A stretch of 64,000 nt of DNA from Bacteroidota bacterium (GTDB lineage: Bacteria > Bacteroidota > Ignavibacteria > Ignavibacteriales > Ignavibacteriaceae). Shown piece after piece: positions 27,841 through 36,251 of the stretch. The position numbers and the translations under genes were made by a program. The stretch covers positions 1-64,000 of the forward strand of contig JAKIZM010000010.1 of NCBI GenBank assembly GCA_022708025.1. The letters are read 5' to 3'. The notes below the pieces were generated by a model. It searched no databases. It was not told the origin of the DNA and was given only the letters and a program-made list of their open reading frames with translations. Each line of letters begins with the position of its first letter. Position 1 is the first letter of the stretch.

Positions 27841-28767
27841 TCAGGCTATTCTGAATGCAATACCTGCCGCAGAAGAAAATGAATTATATTTTTCAAGATA
27901 AAATTTGCTTTCATACAGATCAGGCATTGGTCTTATTTTATCAAAAGGATTAAAAGCTATAAAATCAAGTCCTAAAACTTTTTTAAGTGTCTGAACAATT
28001 GCCGTTGATATTTCATCACCGGAAATAAACGCAGCTTCTATTTGTGTTCTTTCAATATGGAGTATTGATGAAGTTGATGTTTCTCTTAACAAATGATCTG
28101 TAATTTCGCTGGCATCGTTAAGCGGAATAACTTTAAAGTATAATGGTCTTCCGTTAAAAGCATAAAACAATGACAGGAATTTATTATTAAAATAAACACT
28201 AAGAGTTAGTCCTTTATAAACGATTGCATTACTTACAGAAAGTGATCTTTCAGCAGCAATATGAAGATTATCAACAAATCTTAATTTTAGATTATTTTTT
28301 TTGCAAAATGTATCAAGCATTTGCAAATATCTTCTTTGAACTGCAAAAACCAGGGCAGTATTTTTTTCGATAAATGGACCCTGCTCGATTTCAAAATACT
28401 GCAATACTAAATTTTTAGTGGAAATAAACGGATAATTAACTGAAAATTCCCATTTGAATTCATCAATCAGGTCCTGATAAAGTAAAGTTGTATCATAAGG
28501 AATCTGCATTGTGTGGAAAAGTTCAAAGGGCAGGGTAAATGATGCAGAGTTACTGTTAAAATTTTTTTTAATCAGTAATTCATCAAAAGCGCCCTGTATA
28601 AGGGCGCTGATTCTAGTTTCTTTATCTATTTCAAAATTTATAGGATCATTAAAGTAAGCTTCGTCAACATTTACAAGTCTGAATTGATCATTGATATAAT
28701 TTACTTCAACAATCTGCAGCTTTGTGCCGGATAAATTAAACCCAATATGATTTTCAAATCCAGCCAT
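27841..28767 (-). CDS. PilM-like actin-fold protein
   Basis: A 308-aa protein resembling PilM/actin-like ATPase proteins of type IV pilus systems. The N-terminus GFNLSGTKLQIVEVNY is the phosphate-1-like strand-turn, LTLSVYFNNKFLSLFYAFNGRP is a second such strand, and the end NPFDKIRP...FSSAAGIAFRIA is the recognisable PilM ending (NPF...AAGIAFR). Some nucleotide-binding glycines are weak, so ATP binding is uncertain. The next gene on the strand upstream encodes a membrane protein with a pilin-like N-terminus. No PilN or PilO genes are adjacent. Role in a pilus or secretion apparatus is inference. Confidence 0.7.
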   Translation of the reverse strand: MAGFENHIGFNLSGTKLQIVEVNYINDQFRLVNVDEAYFNDPINFEIDKETRISALIQGAFDELLIKKNFNSNSASFTLPFELFHTMQIPYDTTLLYQDLIDEFKWEFSVNYPFISTKNLVLQYFEIEQGPFIEKNTALVFAVQRRYLQMLDTFCKKNNLKLRFVDNLHIAAERSLSVSNAIVYKGLTLSVYFNNKFLSLFYAFNGRPLYFKVIPLNDASEITDHLLRETSTSSILHIERTQIEAAFISGDEISTAIVQTLKKVLGLDFIAFNPFDKIRPMPDLYESKFYLEKYNSFSSAAGIAFRIA

Positions 28768-28779
28768 TATCAGATATCG

Positions 28780-29352
28780 TCACTCCCACGAAGCCGTATT
28801 CTTTAATGCTTCATTATCAATGCTGCCAATGGAACCATATCCGGCAGGATCTTCAATATAATATTTTGTTCCCTTAACAATTTTCTTTTCAACTCGAAGA
28901 ACTTTACCTTGAGGATTTATTACTGTGTCGCTTACAACAGTACTATCAATTCCCATAACAAATCTCTGATTTACTTTTGGTGACAGGAACAAACTGTCAG
29001 GAATAAAAGCGCCATTAGATAAAACTTTAAATGGATCGGCAGGTTTTTGTCTGAGTGAATCAAAAGAATTACGAACACTGTCAACATATTTATCGTTTTT
29101 AATAAAGTTTATCAGTCCATCTAAACTACTAGTAAAAGAACCATTTTTCCGCTGCCAAAGTATCTGAGCTTCCTTCAGATTTGTCATTCTTAATCTGGTT
29201 TCTTTTTTAAAATAATTTTCTTTGTCAATTTGTTCTTGAGGATCCAGTACGGCAACTTTTATAAGTAATACAGTAAGAATAGCAATTATAAGATACAATC
29301 CAGCGTGTAAGTACCAAGGATCTTCATTTTTTTTAGAACTGTTGGATGGCAT
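28780..29352 (-). CDS. Single-pass membrane protein, pseudopilin-like, function unknown
   Basis: A 190-aa protein with a transmembrane helix at about residues 15-33 (AGLYLIIAILTVLLIKVAVL). An amphipathic segment follows (RMTNLKEAQILWQRKNGSFT) of the sort seen in pseudopilin-like proteins of this phylum. The rest is predicted extracytoplasmic, with SLDGLINFIKND and a C-terminal beta region. The classical prepilin cleavage motif is not obvious, so this is not a canonical pilin. Spacing of 12 bp to the PilM-like gene suggests a common transcript and possibly a common complex. Confidence 0.65.
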   Translation of the reverse strand: MPSNSSKKNEDPWYLHAGLYLIIAILTVLLIKVAVLDPQEQIDKENYFKKETRLRMTNLKEAQILWQRKNGSFTSSLDGLINFIKNDKYVDSVRNSFDSLRQKPADPFKVLSNGAFIPDSLFLSPKVNQRFVMGIDSTVVSDTVINPQGKVLRVEKKIVKGTKYYIEDPAGYGSIGSIDNEALKNTASWE

Positions 29353-29382
29353 TATTCCTCCGGGAAAATAAAATGATTATTA

Positions 29383-29880
29383 TTAATCTATATAAACGTA
29401 TTTTCTAATTTGTTTAAGTTTTTTATCGCCAATGTTTTTAACATTTAACAATTGGTCAATGCTTTTAAATCTTTTAATACTTTGACGATATTCAATAATT
29501 TTTTGAGCTGTTTTTTCGCCTATACCAGGCAAATTAGCCAGCTCATCTGCTGATGCAGTATTAAGATTTATACTTTTTTCAGCAGGTAGAATTTTCTTTC
29601 TAATATTCTTAAAATTCTGAGTGTTAAAATCTAAAACTTCCTGCTTATAATCAACATTTATGTTGCTACTTTTTTGATTATTTAAAGATAAAGAATCCGA
29701 GGTTAGAGCATAAAATTTTGTATCTTCTTCATCATAATCAAAACTAAGATATGGATTATTTTCCTGATTATTAAAAAAAGTTTTGTAAATAATCCCGATT
29801 AAGAAGACGGAGATAAGAAATCCCAGGATTTTTATCTCAGTATTTGTTAAACCACTTCTTTTTGATAATTTGTCAAACAT
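29383..29880 (-). CDS. ComEA-like helix-hairpin-helix protein
   Basis: A 165-aa protein: cytoplasmic N-terminus, one transmembrane helix (about 18-37), a polar linker and a C-terminal double HhH domain. That domain reads SINLNTASADELANLPGIGEKTAQKIIEYR followed, in separate parts, by FKSIDQLLNVKNIGDKKLKQIRKYV. This is the layout of ComEA, which binds incoming DNA in natural transformation. Free HhH proteins of this type also exist without a competence role. It is upstream of the pseudopilin-like and PilM-like genes on the same strand, which makes a DNA-uptake or surface-appendage role worth considering. Confidence 0.85.
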   Translation of the reverse strand: MFDKLSKRSGLTNTEIKILGFLISVFLIGIIYKTFFNNQENNPYLSFDYDEEDTKFYALTSDSLSLNNQKSSNINVDYKQEVLDFNTQNFKNIRKKILPAEKSINLNTASADELANLPGIGEKTAQKIIEYRQSIKRFKSIDQLLNVKNIGDKKLKQIRKYVYID

Positions 29881-29933
29881 TGATTTATGCTTTAATTATG
29901 CAGAATTACATAATTAGTTTAAGTCAATTATCC

Positions 29934-31082
29934 TTAAAGTCCGAATTTCTTAAAGAAACCATTTTCAGTATCCTTATCAACGGATTTGAAGTTTGGCTGA
30001 TTTGCTAATTCTTTAAGTAATTCCTTTTCTTTATTAGATAATTTTTTAGGAATATTTATATTAACCTTAATTATTTGATCACCGTGACCCGAGTGGTTCA
30101 GATGTTTTATCCCTTTATCCCTCATTTTCAATAGTTTACCTGATGGAGTTCCGGGATCAATTTTTAATCTTGCTTTTCCATTTAAAGTCGGAACATCAAC
30201 CTCAGTTCCTAAAACAGCCTCAGGAAATGTAATGGAAAGCTCATATAAAATATCATCATCTTCTCTTACGAAATATTCGTGTTCCTCTTCTTTAAATACA
30301 ACAATAATATCACCCGATTGACTGCCCCGTTTTCCTGCATTTCCATCACCGCGCAATGTCATATAACTTCCTTGGTGAACTCCGGCAGGCACATCAATGT
30401 TTATTGTTGATTCAGAATTGATTCTTCCATCTCCGGAACATTTTTTACAAGGAGTATCAATAACTTCGCCTTCTCCATTGCAATTTGAACAAGCTGTTAT
30501 ATTAACAAACTGTCCGAATACTGATCTTGAAACTGATCTTATTTCTCCGGTTCCATTACAGATCGGACATTTTTTTCTGGAAGTACTTCCTTCAGCGCCT
30601 GTTCCTGAACATAGATCGCATACAATTTGCTTTTTTATTTTTACTTTCTTTGTTACTCCGGTTGCAATTTCTTCGAGAGTAAGTTTAAGGGTAACCTTTA
30701 GATCTGAACCTGGTACGCCTTTACTTCGTTGTCTGCCTCGTTGCTGTCCTCCTCCAAAAAAATCATCAAAGATTGAAGAACCTCCGCCAAAAATATCCGA
30801 GAAATGTGAAAATATATCATTGATATCTGAAAATCCCTGCGAACCAAATCCGTTGCCTTTAATACCATTATGTCCAAATCGATCATATCTGGCGCGTTTA
30901 TCATCATCGTTTAATATTTCATAGGCTTCAGCAGCTTCTTTGAATTTGTCTTCTGCCTCTTTATCTCCGGGATTTCTATCGGGATGATATTGCATTGCAA
31001 GCTTTCGGTATGCTTTTTTAAGTTCATCCTTCGATGCGTTTCTTGAAACACCCAGTACTTCGTAAAAATCTCTTTTAGCCAT
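29934..31082 (-). CDS. dnaJ: Molecular chaperone DnaJ
   Basis: Type I J-protein of 382 residues that stimulates DnaK and binds unfolded clients. The J domain (1-70) carries HPD in [12 protein letters not shown] Gly/Phe-rich linker (GFGSQGFSD...FGGG) precedes the zinc region with four repeats: [24 protein letters not shown] and CKKCSGDG. The C-terminal client-binding domains follow. It is the third gene in hrcA-grpE-dnaJ; dnaK is not in the window. Confidence 0.98.
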   Translation of the reverse strand: MAKRDFYEVLGVSRNASKDELKKAYRKLAMQYHPDRNPGDKEAEDKFKEAAEAYEILNDDDKRARYDRFGHNGIKGNGFGSQGFSDINDIFSHFSDIFGGGSSIFDDFFGGGQQRGRQRSKGVPGSDLKVTLKLTLEEIATGVTKKVKIKKQIVCDLCSGTGAEGSTSRKKCPICNGTGEIRSVSRSVFGQFVNITACSNCNGEGEVIDTPCKKCSGDGRINSESTINIDVPAGVHQGSYMTLRGDGNAGKRGSQSGDIIVVFKEEEHEYFVREDDDILYELSITFPEAVLGTEVDVPTLNGKARLKIDPGTPSGKLLKMRDKGIKHLNHSGHGDQIIKVNINIPKKLSNKEKELLKELANQPNFKSVDKDTENGFFKKFGL

Positions 31083-31104
31083 TTATCTTCTTTATACCGA
31101 TATA

Positions 31105-31677
31105 TTATTCTTCACTAACAATAACTTTAGCATATCTTATTATATGATCCTTGTAAATATAGCCGGTTTCCAATTCATCAAGAACAGTATGCGGCGGTAC
31201 TGAATCATCCGGTCTTTGCATCAATGCTTCGTGGTACTCAAAATTAAATGGTTTGCCAACAGATTCAATTTTCTTCACGCCTTGTTCATCAAGTGTCTTC
31301 ATAAAATTATTGTAAATAAGCTGAATACCTTCTTTAATTTTTTGAACATCAGTTTCTTCAGACATATGAGATAATGATCTTTCCAGATCATCTATTGTGG
31401 GAAGAAGTTTGATGATTAATGATTCAGCGGCATATTTTAATATGTTCAATTGTTCTGTTTCGGTTCTTCTTTTATAATTTTCAAACTCTGCTGCTTTACG
31501 AAGCATAATATCTTTATACTTAGCTACTTCTGCTTCCAATGCTTTTATCTTTTCTTCGTTAGAAAGATCTTCTGATATTTGCTGCTCATTATTTATTTCT
31601 TCAGTTACTTCATTTTCTGTTTGATTAATATCATTTAAGTCTTCGCGTTTTTCATCATTAACATTTTTTTTTGACAT
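31105..31677 (-). CDS. grpE: Nucleotide exchange factor GrpE
   Basis: A 190-aa GrpE, which releases ADP from DnaK. The acidic N-terminus (NDEKREDLNDINQTENEVTE) and long coiled coil (about 40-85) lead to the family signature FENYKRRTETEQ and the beta domain GVKKIESVGKPFNFEYHEAL...GYIYKDHIIRYAKVIVS in parts. It lies 22 bp before dnaJ and 15 bp after hrcA. Confidence 0.97.
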   Translation of the reverse strand: MSKKNVNDEKREDLNDINQTENEVTEEINNEQQISEDLSNEEKIKALEAEVAKYKDIMLRKAAEFENYKRRTETEQLNILKYAAESLIIKLLPTIDDLERSLSHMSEETDVQKIKEGIQLIYNNFMKTLDEQGVKKIESVGKPFNFEYHEALMQRPDDSVPPHTVLDELETGYIYKDHIIRYAKVIVSEE

Positions 31678-31692
31678 TTCTATTTTTTCTCC

Positions 31693-32748
31693 TTATTTAT
31701 TTCCTGTTAATACTTCTGTTAACATATCTCCAAGATATGAAATAATTGCAACAACTTTTGAATATTCCATTCTTTTCGGTCCTATTATTCCAACTGTACC
31801 TGATGTTTCTCCAAAAGAATACTCTTTAGTAATTAAACTGTACTCGTGAAGTTTTTCGTCTTCGTTTTCAGTACCAATTGAAATAAGTATGTTATCAGAT
31901 TTCTCAGGCTTTTTCTTATCTAATATATGAATTATAATATCTTTATCTTCTATAAGTTCTATAACACTCTGAAACTTTTCAGGATCTTCAAATTCAGGTT
32001 GTTGAATAATATTTGTTGCTCCGGTTATCAGTATTTTTTCTTCCGGCTTTACATCTGTAAAAATCTTGTCAACTGAATCTACAAACAAACGCATTATTGG
32101 TTTTTCAACATCTTCTATATTGATTAGTCTTTCTTTTGCTGTTTGTCTTATTTCCTGAAAAGTTAAACCGCTTAATCTTTCATTAAGTATTGATTCAACT
32201 TCAGGTATAGAAGATTCTTCAATTTCAGATTCAAATTCTAAAGTAATAGTTTTTATCAGTCCGGATTGAATACTAACAACTACCAACATTCTAGTGCTTG
32301 AAAGTGAAACGAGCTGAATTTTTGTTAGTATTCCCTTATCCAGAGTTGGATAGGTTACGCAAGCTATCTGTTTTGTAATATTACTGAGTAACTTAGAAGC
32401 AACTTTTAATATTTGTTCTTTTTCTAAAAGCTTTGAGTCAAGACCTTTTTCGATAATACTTTTCTCAGTTGAGTTTAACGCTGATATTTCCATTAAAGAA
32501 TCAACATAATATCTATAGCCTTTATCTGTTGGAATTCTGCCGGCAGATGTATGAGGATGATTAATAAATCCGGAATCTTCAAGTTCAGACATAATATTTC
32601 TGACAGTTGCAGGCGATACCCCAACATCAAATTTTCTGGTGATGTTTCTGGAACCGACAGGTGCAGCTGTTAATATAAATTGTTGAACAATTGACCGTAG
32701 TATCAATTTTTCGCGTTCATTAAGATTTTCGTGTAATACCGGAGACAT
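31693..32748 (-). CDS. hrcA: Heat-inducible transcription repressor HrcA
   Basis: A 351-aa repressor of class I heat-shock genes. The N-terminal winged helix contains LILRSIVQQFILTAAPVGSR and VSPATVRNIMSELEDSGFIN, followed by HPHTSAGRIPTDKGYRYYVD, the strongest HrcA signature. The C-terminal GAF-like domain ends SYLGDMLTEVLTGNK. It is the first gene of the leftward hrcA-grpE-dnaJ operon. I could not find the usual CIRCE operator (TTAGCACTC-N9-GAGTGCTAA) in the 257 bp upstream. Confidence 0.97.
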   Translation of the reverse strand: MSPVLHENLNEREKLILRSIVQQFILTAAPVGSRNITRKFDVGVSPATVRNIMSELEDSGFINHPHTSAGRIPTDKGYRYYVDSLMEISALNSTEKSIIEKGLDSKLLEKEQILKVASKLLSNITKQIACVTYPTLDKGILTKIQLVSLSSTRMLVVVSIQSGLIKTITLEFESEIEESSIPEVESILNERLSGLTFQEIRQTAKERLINIEDVEKPIMRLFVDSVDKIFTDVKPEEKILITGATNIIQQPEFEDPEKFQSVIELIEDKDIIIHILDKKKPEKSDNILISIGTENEDEKLHEYSLITKEYSFGETSGTVGIIGPKRMEYSKVVAIISYLGDMLTEVLTGNK

Positions 32749-33005
32749 TTTATCAACTAAAACTTTATTTAGTAAACAAATATATCAATAATTTAAAAAA
32801 TATTTAGAATCTTAATCACTTACTACCTGAAAGCTTTTAGACCCTAAATGAATTTTTATATTTCTCTGAGTGTTCTTACAACATCTGTTATAAAATGTTA
32901 ATATTTTAGCGAAAATCAAGGTATTTATTAGTTGCCAGTAAACAGTATTTTGGAAATTATGAATATCAGAATTATTTTAGAATGTAAAATAAATGAGTTT
33001 ATTTA

Positions 33006-33446
33006 ATGTCTGTTGAAATGGAACCTATCGCAGAAATGATCTGCGAATTAACCCGTAATTGTAATATTAAAGAAGAATATTTTGCTGCAAGTTTTAATTT
33101 ATCACCTTCTGAGATAAAATTCTTAAAACTTCTTGCTGTTAAGCCTCAATATACAATAAAAGAATTTCGTGAAATTCTTAAACTAACTCCGGGAAGAATC
33201 ACACACATTTTAACTTCATTAGAAGCAAAAAACTTAATCACCAGAACACTAGATCCTAAAGATAAGAGAGTAATATTAGTTTGTTTGCTGCCAAAAGCTA
33301 CTCCACTTATTTTAAATTTGCAACAGAATTATAACGAGTTGCATAAAAGAATCCTGCAAAATGTTAGCGAAGATGAGCTTAAAAAAATTACTTCTTCGTT
33401 AAAAATCCTAAATAAAGTTTTTGATCAATGGGTAAATCAAAAATAA
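33006..33446 (+). CDS. MarR family transcriptional regulator
   Basis: A 146-aa protein with the MarR winged-helix fold: YTIKEFREILKLTPGRITHI as the helix-turn-helix and LEAKNLITRTLDPKDKRVIL as the wing with the DP-x-DKR motif. Helices before and after form the dimer. It is 36 bp before the octaheme cytochrome gene and is the natural candidate regulator of that operon. A 7-bp AT inverted repeat (32987-33004, AAATAAA / TTTATTT) touches its start, but in such AT-rich DNA this may be chance. The effector ligand is unknown; there is no Cys-based redox motif in the DNA-binding part. Confidence 0.92.
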   Translation: MSVEMEPIAEMICELTRNCNIKEEYFAASFNLSPSEIKFLKLLAVKPQYTIKEFREILKLTPGRITHILTSLEAKNLITRTLDPKDKRVILVCLLPKATPLILNLQQNYNELHKRILQNVSEDELKKITSSLKILNKVFDQWVNQK

Positions 33447-33482
33447 TTTATACTCTAAAACACTTAAAAATTCAATAGTTAG

Positions 33483-35060
33483 ATGAGAAAGATAGTATTA
33501 GTCCTTGCTTTTATCGGTTTATTAGTAGTAATCGCTATAGGCTTTTTTTCACAGAAGGATTATGAACCAACTACTTTAATGAAATTGAAAGAGAAATATT
33601 CTAAAAAATATACTCCATCAGTTGATCATTCAAAATTTGCTGTGCTACAACAAAAATTTTCAACTCCTCAACAGGTAACTGCAACTTGTATAAGCTGCCA
33701 CAATCAACGACATAAAGAAGTAATGCAGTCAAATCACTGGAATTGGGAAAGAGAAGAATATGTTGAAGGAAAAGGTATTGTTTATCTTGGTAAAAGAAAT
33801 GCAATCAACAATTTCTGTATCGGAACACAAGGTAATGAAGAGAGCTGCGCAAAATGTCATATTGGTTATGGTATGACTTCAGGCGGAAAATCTTTTACAG
33901 ATTCTACAAATGTTGATTGTTTGGTATGTCATGATAATACTGAAACTTATGTTAAAGCGCCTGAAAAAGGAGGATTGCCTTTATCCACATTAGATTTTAA
34001 TGCAATTGCTCAAAGTGTTGGTAAACCAAAACTGAGCAACTGCGGCGTTTGTCATTTTTATGGCGGCGGAGGAAATAATGTTAAACATGGTGATCTTGAT
34101 GAAGCTATGTTTGAAACAACCAAAGATATTGATGTTCATATGGGAACTGATGGTGCAAAGCTTCAATGTGTTGATTGCCATACTACAGAAAAACATAATA
34201 TTGCAGGCAAAGTCTATTCACTTTCTTCTATGAATATGAATAGAAATAACTGCGAGCAATGTCATACTGCAACTCCACACGAAGATAATATTTTAAACGA
34301 GCATACAATTAAAGTTGCTTGTCAAAGCTGTCACATACCAACTTATGCAAAAGCGAATTCAACAAAAATGTCTTGGGATTGGTCAACTGCTGGCAAATTA
34401 AAAAACGGTGAACCTTATGAAGAAGATGACAGTTTAGGTAATCATACATATCTATCTATAAAAGGAAGTTTTTCCTGGGACAGAAATGTTGTTCCGGATT
34501 ATATATGGTTTAACGGAACCGCAACTCATTATCTGGAAGGGGATCAGATTACCGATACAACAAAACCGTTAGTATTAAATCAGCTTCACGGATCTTATGC
34601 AGATGATGAATCAAAAATTTATCCGGTAAAAATCCATGTTGCAAAACAACCTTATGATCCCGTAAATAAAATATTGATTCAGCCTAAGCTTTTTGCTGAT
34701 AAGGAAGGTGAAGGAGCTTTCTGGTTGGATTTCAATTGGCAGACTGCTGCTACTGAAGGAATGAAAGATGCTAATCTTCCGTTCAGTGGAAAAATATCAT
34801 TTATAAATACAGAAATGTATTGGCCTGTAAATCATATGGTTGCTACAAAAGAAAACTCACTTAGTTGTAATAGCTGTCATACAAGAGAAAACAGCAGACT
34901 TGCAGGACTTAATGATTTTTATATGCCAGGAAGAGATTATTCTGAGATTGTTGAAGTTGGCGGAGTGTGGTTATTGATAATTACGTTTCTCGGTGTTATT
35001 GCTCATGGCTCTGTAAGAATATTTATGGAGGTAAAAGCAAAGAAAGGAGGTAAGCAATGA
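33483..35060 (+). CDS. Octaheme c-type cytochrome, tetrathionate reductase (OTR) family
   Basis: A 525-aa exported multiheme protein. An N-terminal hydrophobic segment (4-22) serves as signal or anchor, and a second helix at about 494-512 anchors the C-terminus. Eight CXXCH motifs start at C69, C122, C146, C187, C229, C257, C280 and C462. The context CISCHNQRHKEVMQSNHWNW and NNFCIGTQGNEESCAKCHIG matches the Shewanella octaheme tetrathionate reductase family. In that family the enzyme reduces tetrathionate, nitrite and hydroxylamine in vitro; the true substrate here is unknown. It overlaps the cytochrome b gene by 4 bp, so electrons probably come from quinol through that subunit. Confidence 0.92.
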   Translation: MRKIVLVLAFIGLLVVIAIGFFSQKDYEPTTLMKLKEKYSKKYTPSVDHSKFAVLQQKFSTPQQVTATCISCHNQRHKEVMQSNHWNWEREEYVEGKGIVYLGKRNAINNFCIGTQGNEESCAKCHIGYGMTSGGKSFTDSTNVDCLVCHDNTETYVKAPEKGGLPLSTLDFNAIAQSVGKPKLSNCGVCHFYGGGGNNVKHGDLDEAMFETTKDIDVHMGTDGAKLQCVDCHTTEKHNIAGKVYSLSSMNMNRNNCEQCHTATPHEDNILNEHTIKVACQSCHIPTYAKANSTKMSWDWSTAGKLKNGEPYEEDDSLGNHTYLSIKGSFSWDRNVVPDYIWFNGTATHYLEGDQITDTTKPLVLNQLHGSYADDESKIYPVKIHVAKQPYDPVNKILIQPKLFADKEGEGAFWLDFNWQTAATEGMKDANLPFSGKISFINTEMYWPVNHMVATKENSLSCNSCHTRENSRLAGLNDFYMPGRDYSEIVEVGGVWLLIITFLGVIAHGSVRIFMEVKAKKGGKQ

Positions 35061-35710
35061 AAAAGAAACAAGTTTATGTGTATAAAGCTTTTGAAAGATT
35101 CTGGCATTGGATGCAGGCTATCTTAATTTTCTTTTTAGCTTTTAGCGGATTTGAAATACACGGTTCTTATACTTTTTTTGGATTCAGAGATGCAGTTAAA
35201 TATCATAATATTGCTGCTTATATGCTTATCATACTTATTGTGTTTGCAATCTTCTGGCATTTTGCAACCGGTGAATGGAGACAGTATGTTCCATCATTCA
35301 GAAACATTGCTGCACAGCTTAACTATTATATATTCGGTATTTTTAAAAATGCACCGCATCCAACTAGGAAAACTGTATTAAGCAAACTTAATCCATTACA
35401 AAAGCTTACTTATTTTGGATTAAAAATTTTAGTTATTCCGGTTATTGTTACCTCCGGATTACTTTATATGCTTTACAGATATCCGCAAAAATATGGCATT
35501 GAGTCTTTGAATATTGAATCATTAGAAGTTATAGCAATAATACATACGATAGCTGCGTTTTTGTTGGTGGCATTTATCATAGCACATTTGTATTTAATAA
35601 CAACCGGTGAAAAAGTTACAACAAACTTAAAAGCAATGTTAACCGGTTATGAAGAATTAGAAGAACATCACGATGAAGGAGAAGTAACTTCATCAGAAAA
35701 ATCTGAATAG
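35057..35710 (+). CDS. Membrane cytochrome b subunit (cytochrome b561/thiosulfate reductase type)
   Basis: A 217-aa integral membrane protein with four main hydrophobic helices (about 17-38, 51-70, 118-140, 160-183). Histidines suitable for two b hemes are present (FWHWM at 17, YHNIAAYM, IFWHFATGEW, IHTIAAF, IAHLYL). The FERFWHWMQA start is typical of di-heme b561-like quinol-cytochrome subunits of formate dehydrogenase and thiosulfate reductase complexes. The 4-bp overlap with the octaheme cytochrome shows coupling. It likely passes electrons between menaquinol and the periplasmic octaheme protein. Confidence 0.9.
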   Translation: MKKKQVYVYKAFERFWHWMQAILIFFLAFSGFEIHGSYTFFGFRDAVKYHNIAAYMLIILIVFAIFWHFATGEWRQYVPSFRNIAAQLNYYIFGIFKNAPHPTRKTVLSKLNPLQKLTYFGLKILVIPVIVTSGLLYMLYRYPQKYGIESLNIESLEVIAIIHTIAAFLLVAFIIAHLYLITTGEKVTTNLKAMLTGYEELEEHHDEGEVTSSEKSE

Positions 35711-35718
35711 AGGACTTT

Positions 35719-36234
35719 ATGGAAGAAAAAAAATATATGAATCCGTATTTAGCTGGTACCTTATTAGGACTTTTATTACTGGCTACAATTTACATTACCG
35801 GAAGAGGATTGGGTGCAAGTGGAGCAGTTAAAAGTTTTACTGTTGGAATTGTTGAAACTGTTGCACCAGAGCATACAAGTAATAACTCGTTCTATACAGA
35901 ATACGCACAGGAACATGAAGGAAGCCCATTGATGAACTGGCTTGTTTTTGAAGTTGTGGGCGTACTTATCGGAGGATTTATATCCGGACTGATTTCCAAC
36001 CGATTAAATCTTAAGCTGGAATATGGACCAAGATCTAAACCAAATATAAGAGTAGCCGGCGCTTTAATAGGAGGATTGCTTTTTGGATTTGGTGCACAAC
36101 TTGGCAGAGGCTGTACGAGCGGCTCTGCTCTTAGTGGTATGGCTGTGCTTTCAACCGGCGGTTTGATTACAATGATGGCAATATTTGGCGGAGCATATAT
36201 GTTTGCCTACTTTTTTAGAAAACTCTGGATATAG
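35719..36234 (+). CDS. YeeE/YedE family sulfur transport protein (half)
   Basis: A 171-aa membrane protein with four or so helices and the family motif GAQLGRGCTSGSALSGMAVL, with the conserved Cys. Full-length YeeE/TsuA (about 350 aa) imports thiosulfate through a relay of cysteines; here the transporter is split, this gene giving one half and the following gene the other. Start chosen by GAGG 6 bp upstream. It lies 8 bp after the cytochrome b gene, within one operon. Confidence 0.9.
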   Translation: MEEKKYMNPYLAGTLLGLLLLATIYITGRGLGASGAVKSFTVGIVETVAPEHTSNNSFYTEYAQEHEGSPLMNWLVFEVVGVLIGGFISGLISNRLNLKLEYGPRSKPNIRVAGALIGGLLFGFGAQLGRGCTSGSALSGMAVLSTGGLITMMAIFGGAYMFAYFFRKLWI

Positions 36235-36251
36235 AGAGGAGAGTATTTATT

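Noticed and set aside
30397-30924. 175-aa frame on the plus strand inside dnaJ
   Set aside because: It lies wholly antisense to the conserved DnaJ zinc and J domains and has no homology features; it is a composition artefact.
32987-33004. AAATAAA/TTTATTT repeat as MarR operator
   Set aside because: Seven A/T-only bases are expected often in such AT-rich DNA; kept only as a remark in the MarR entry.
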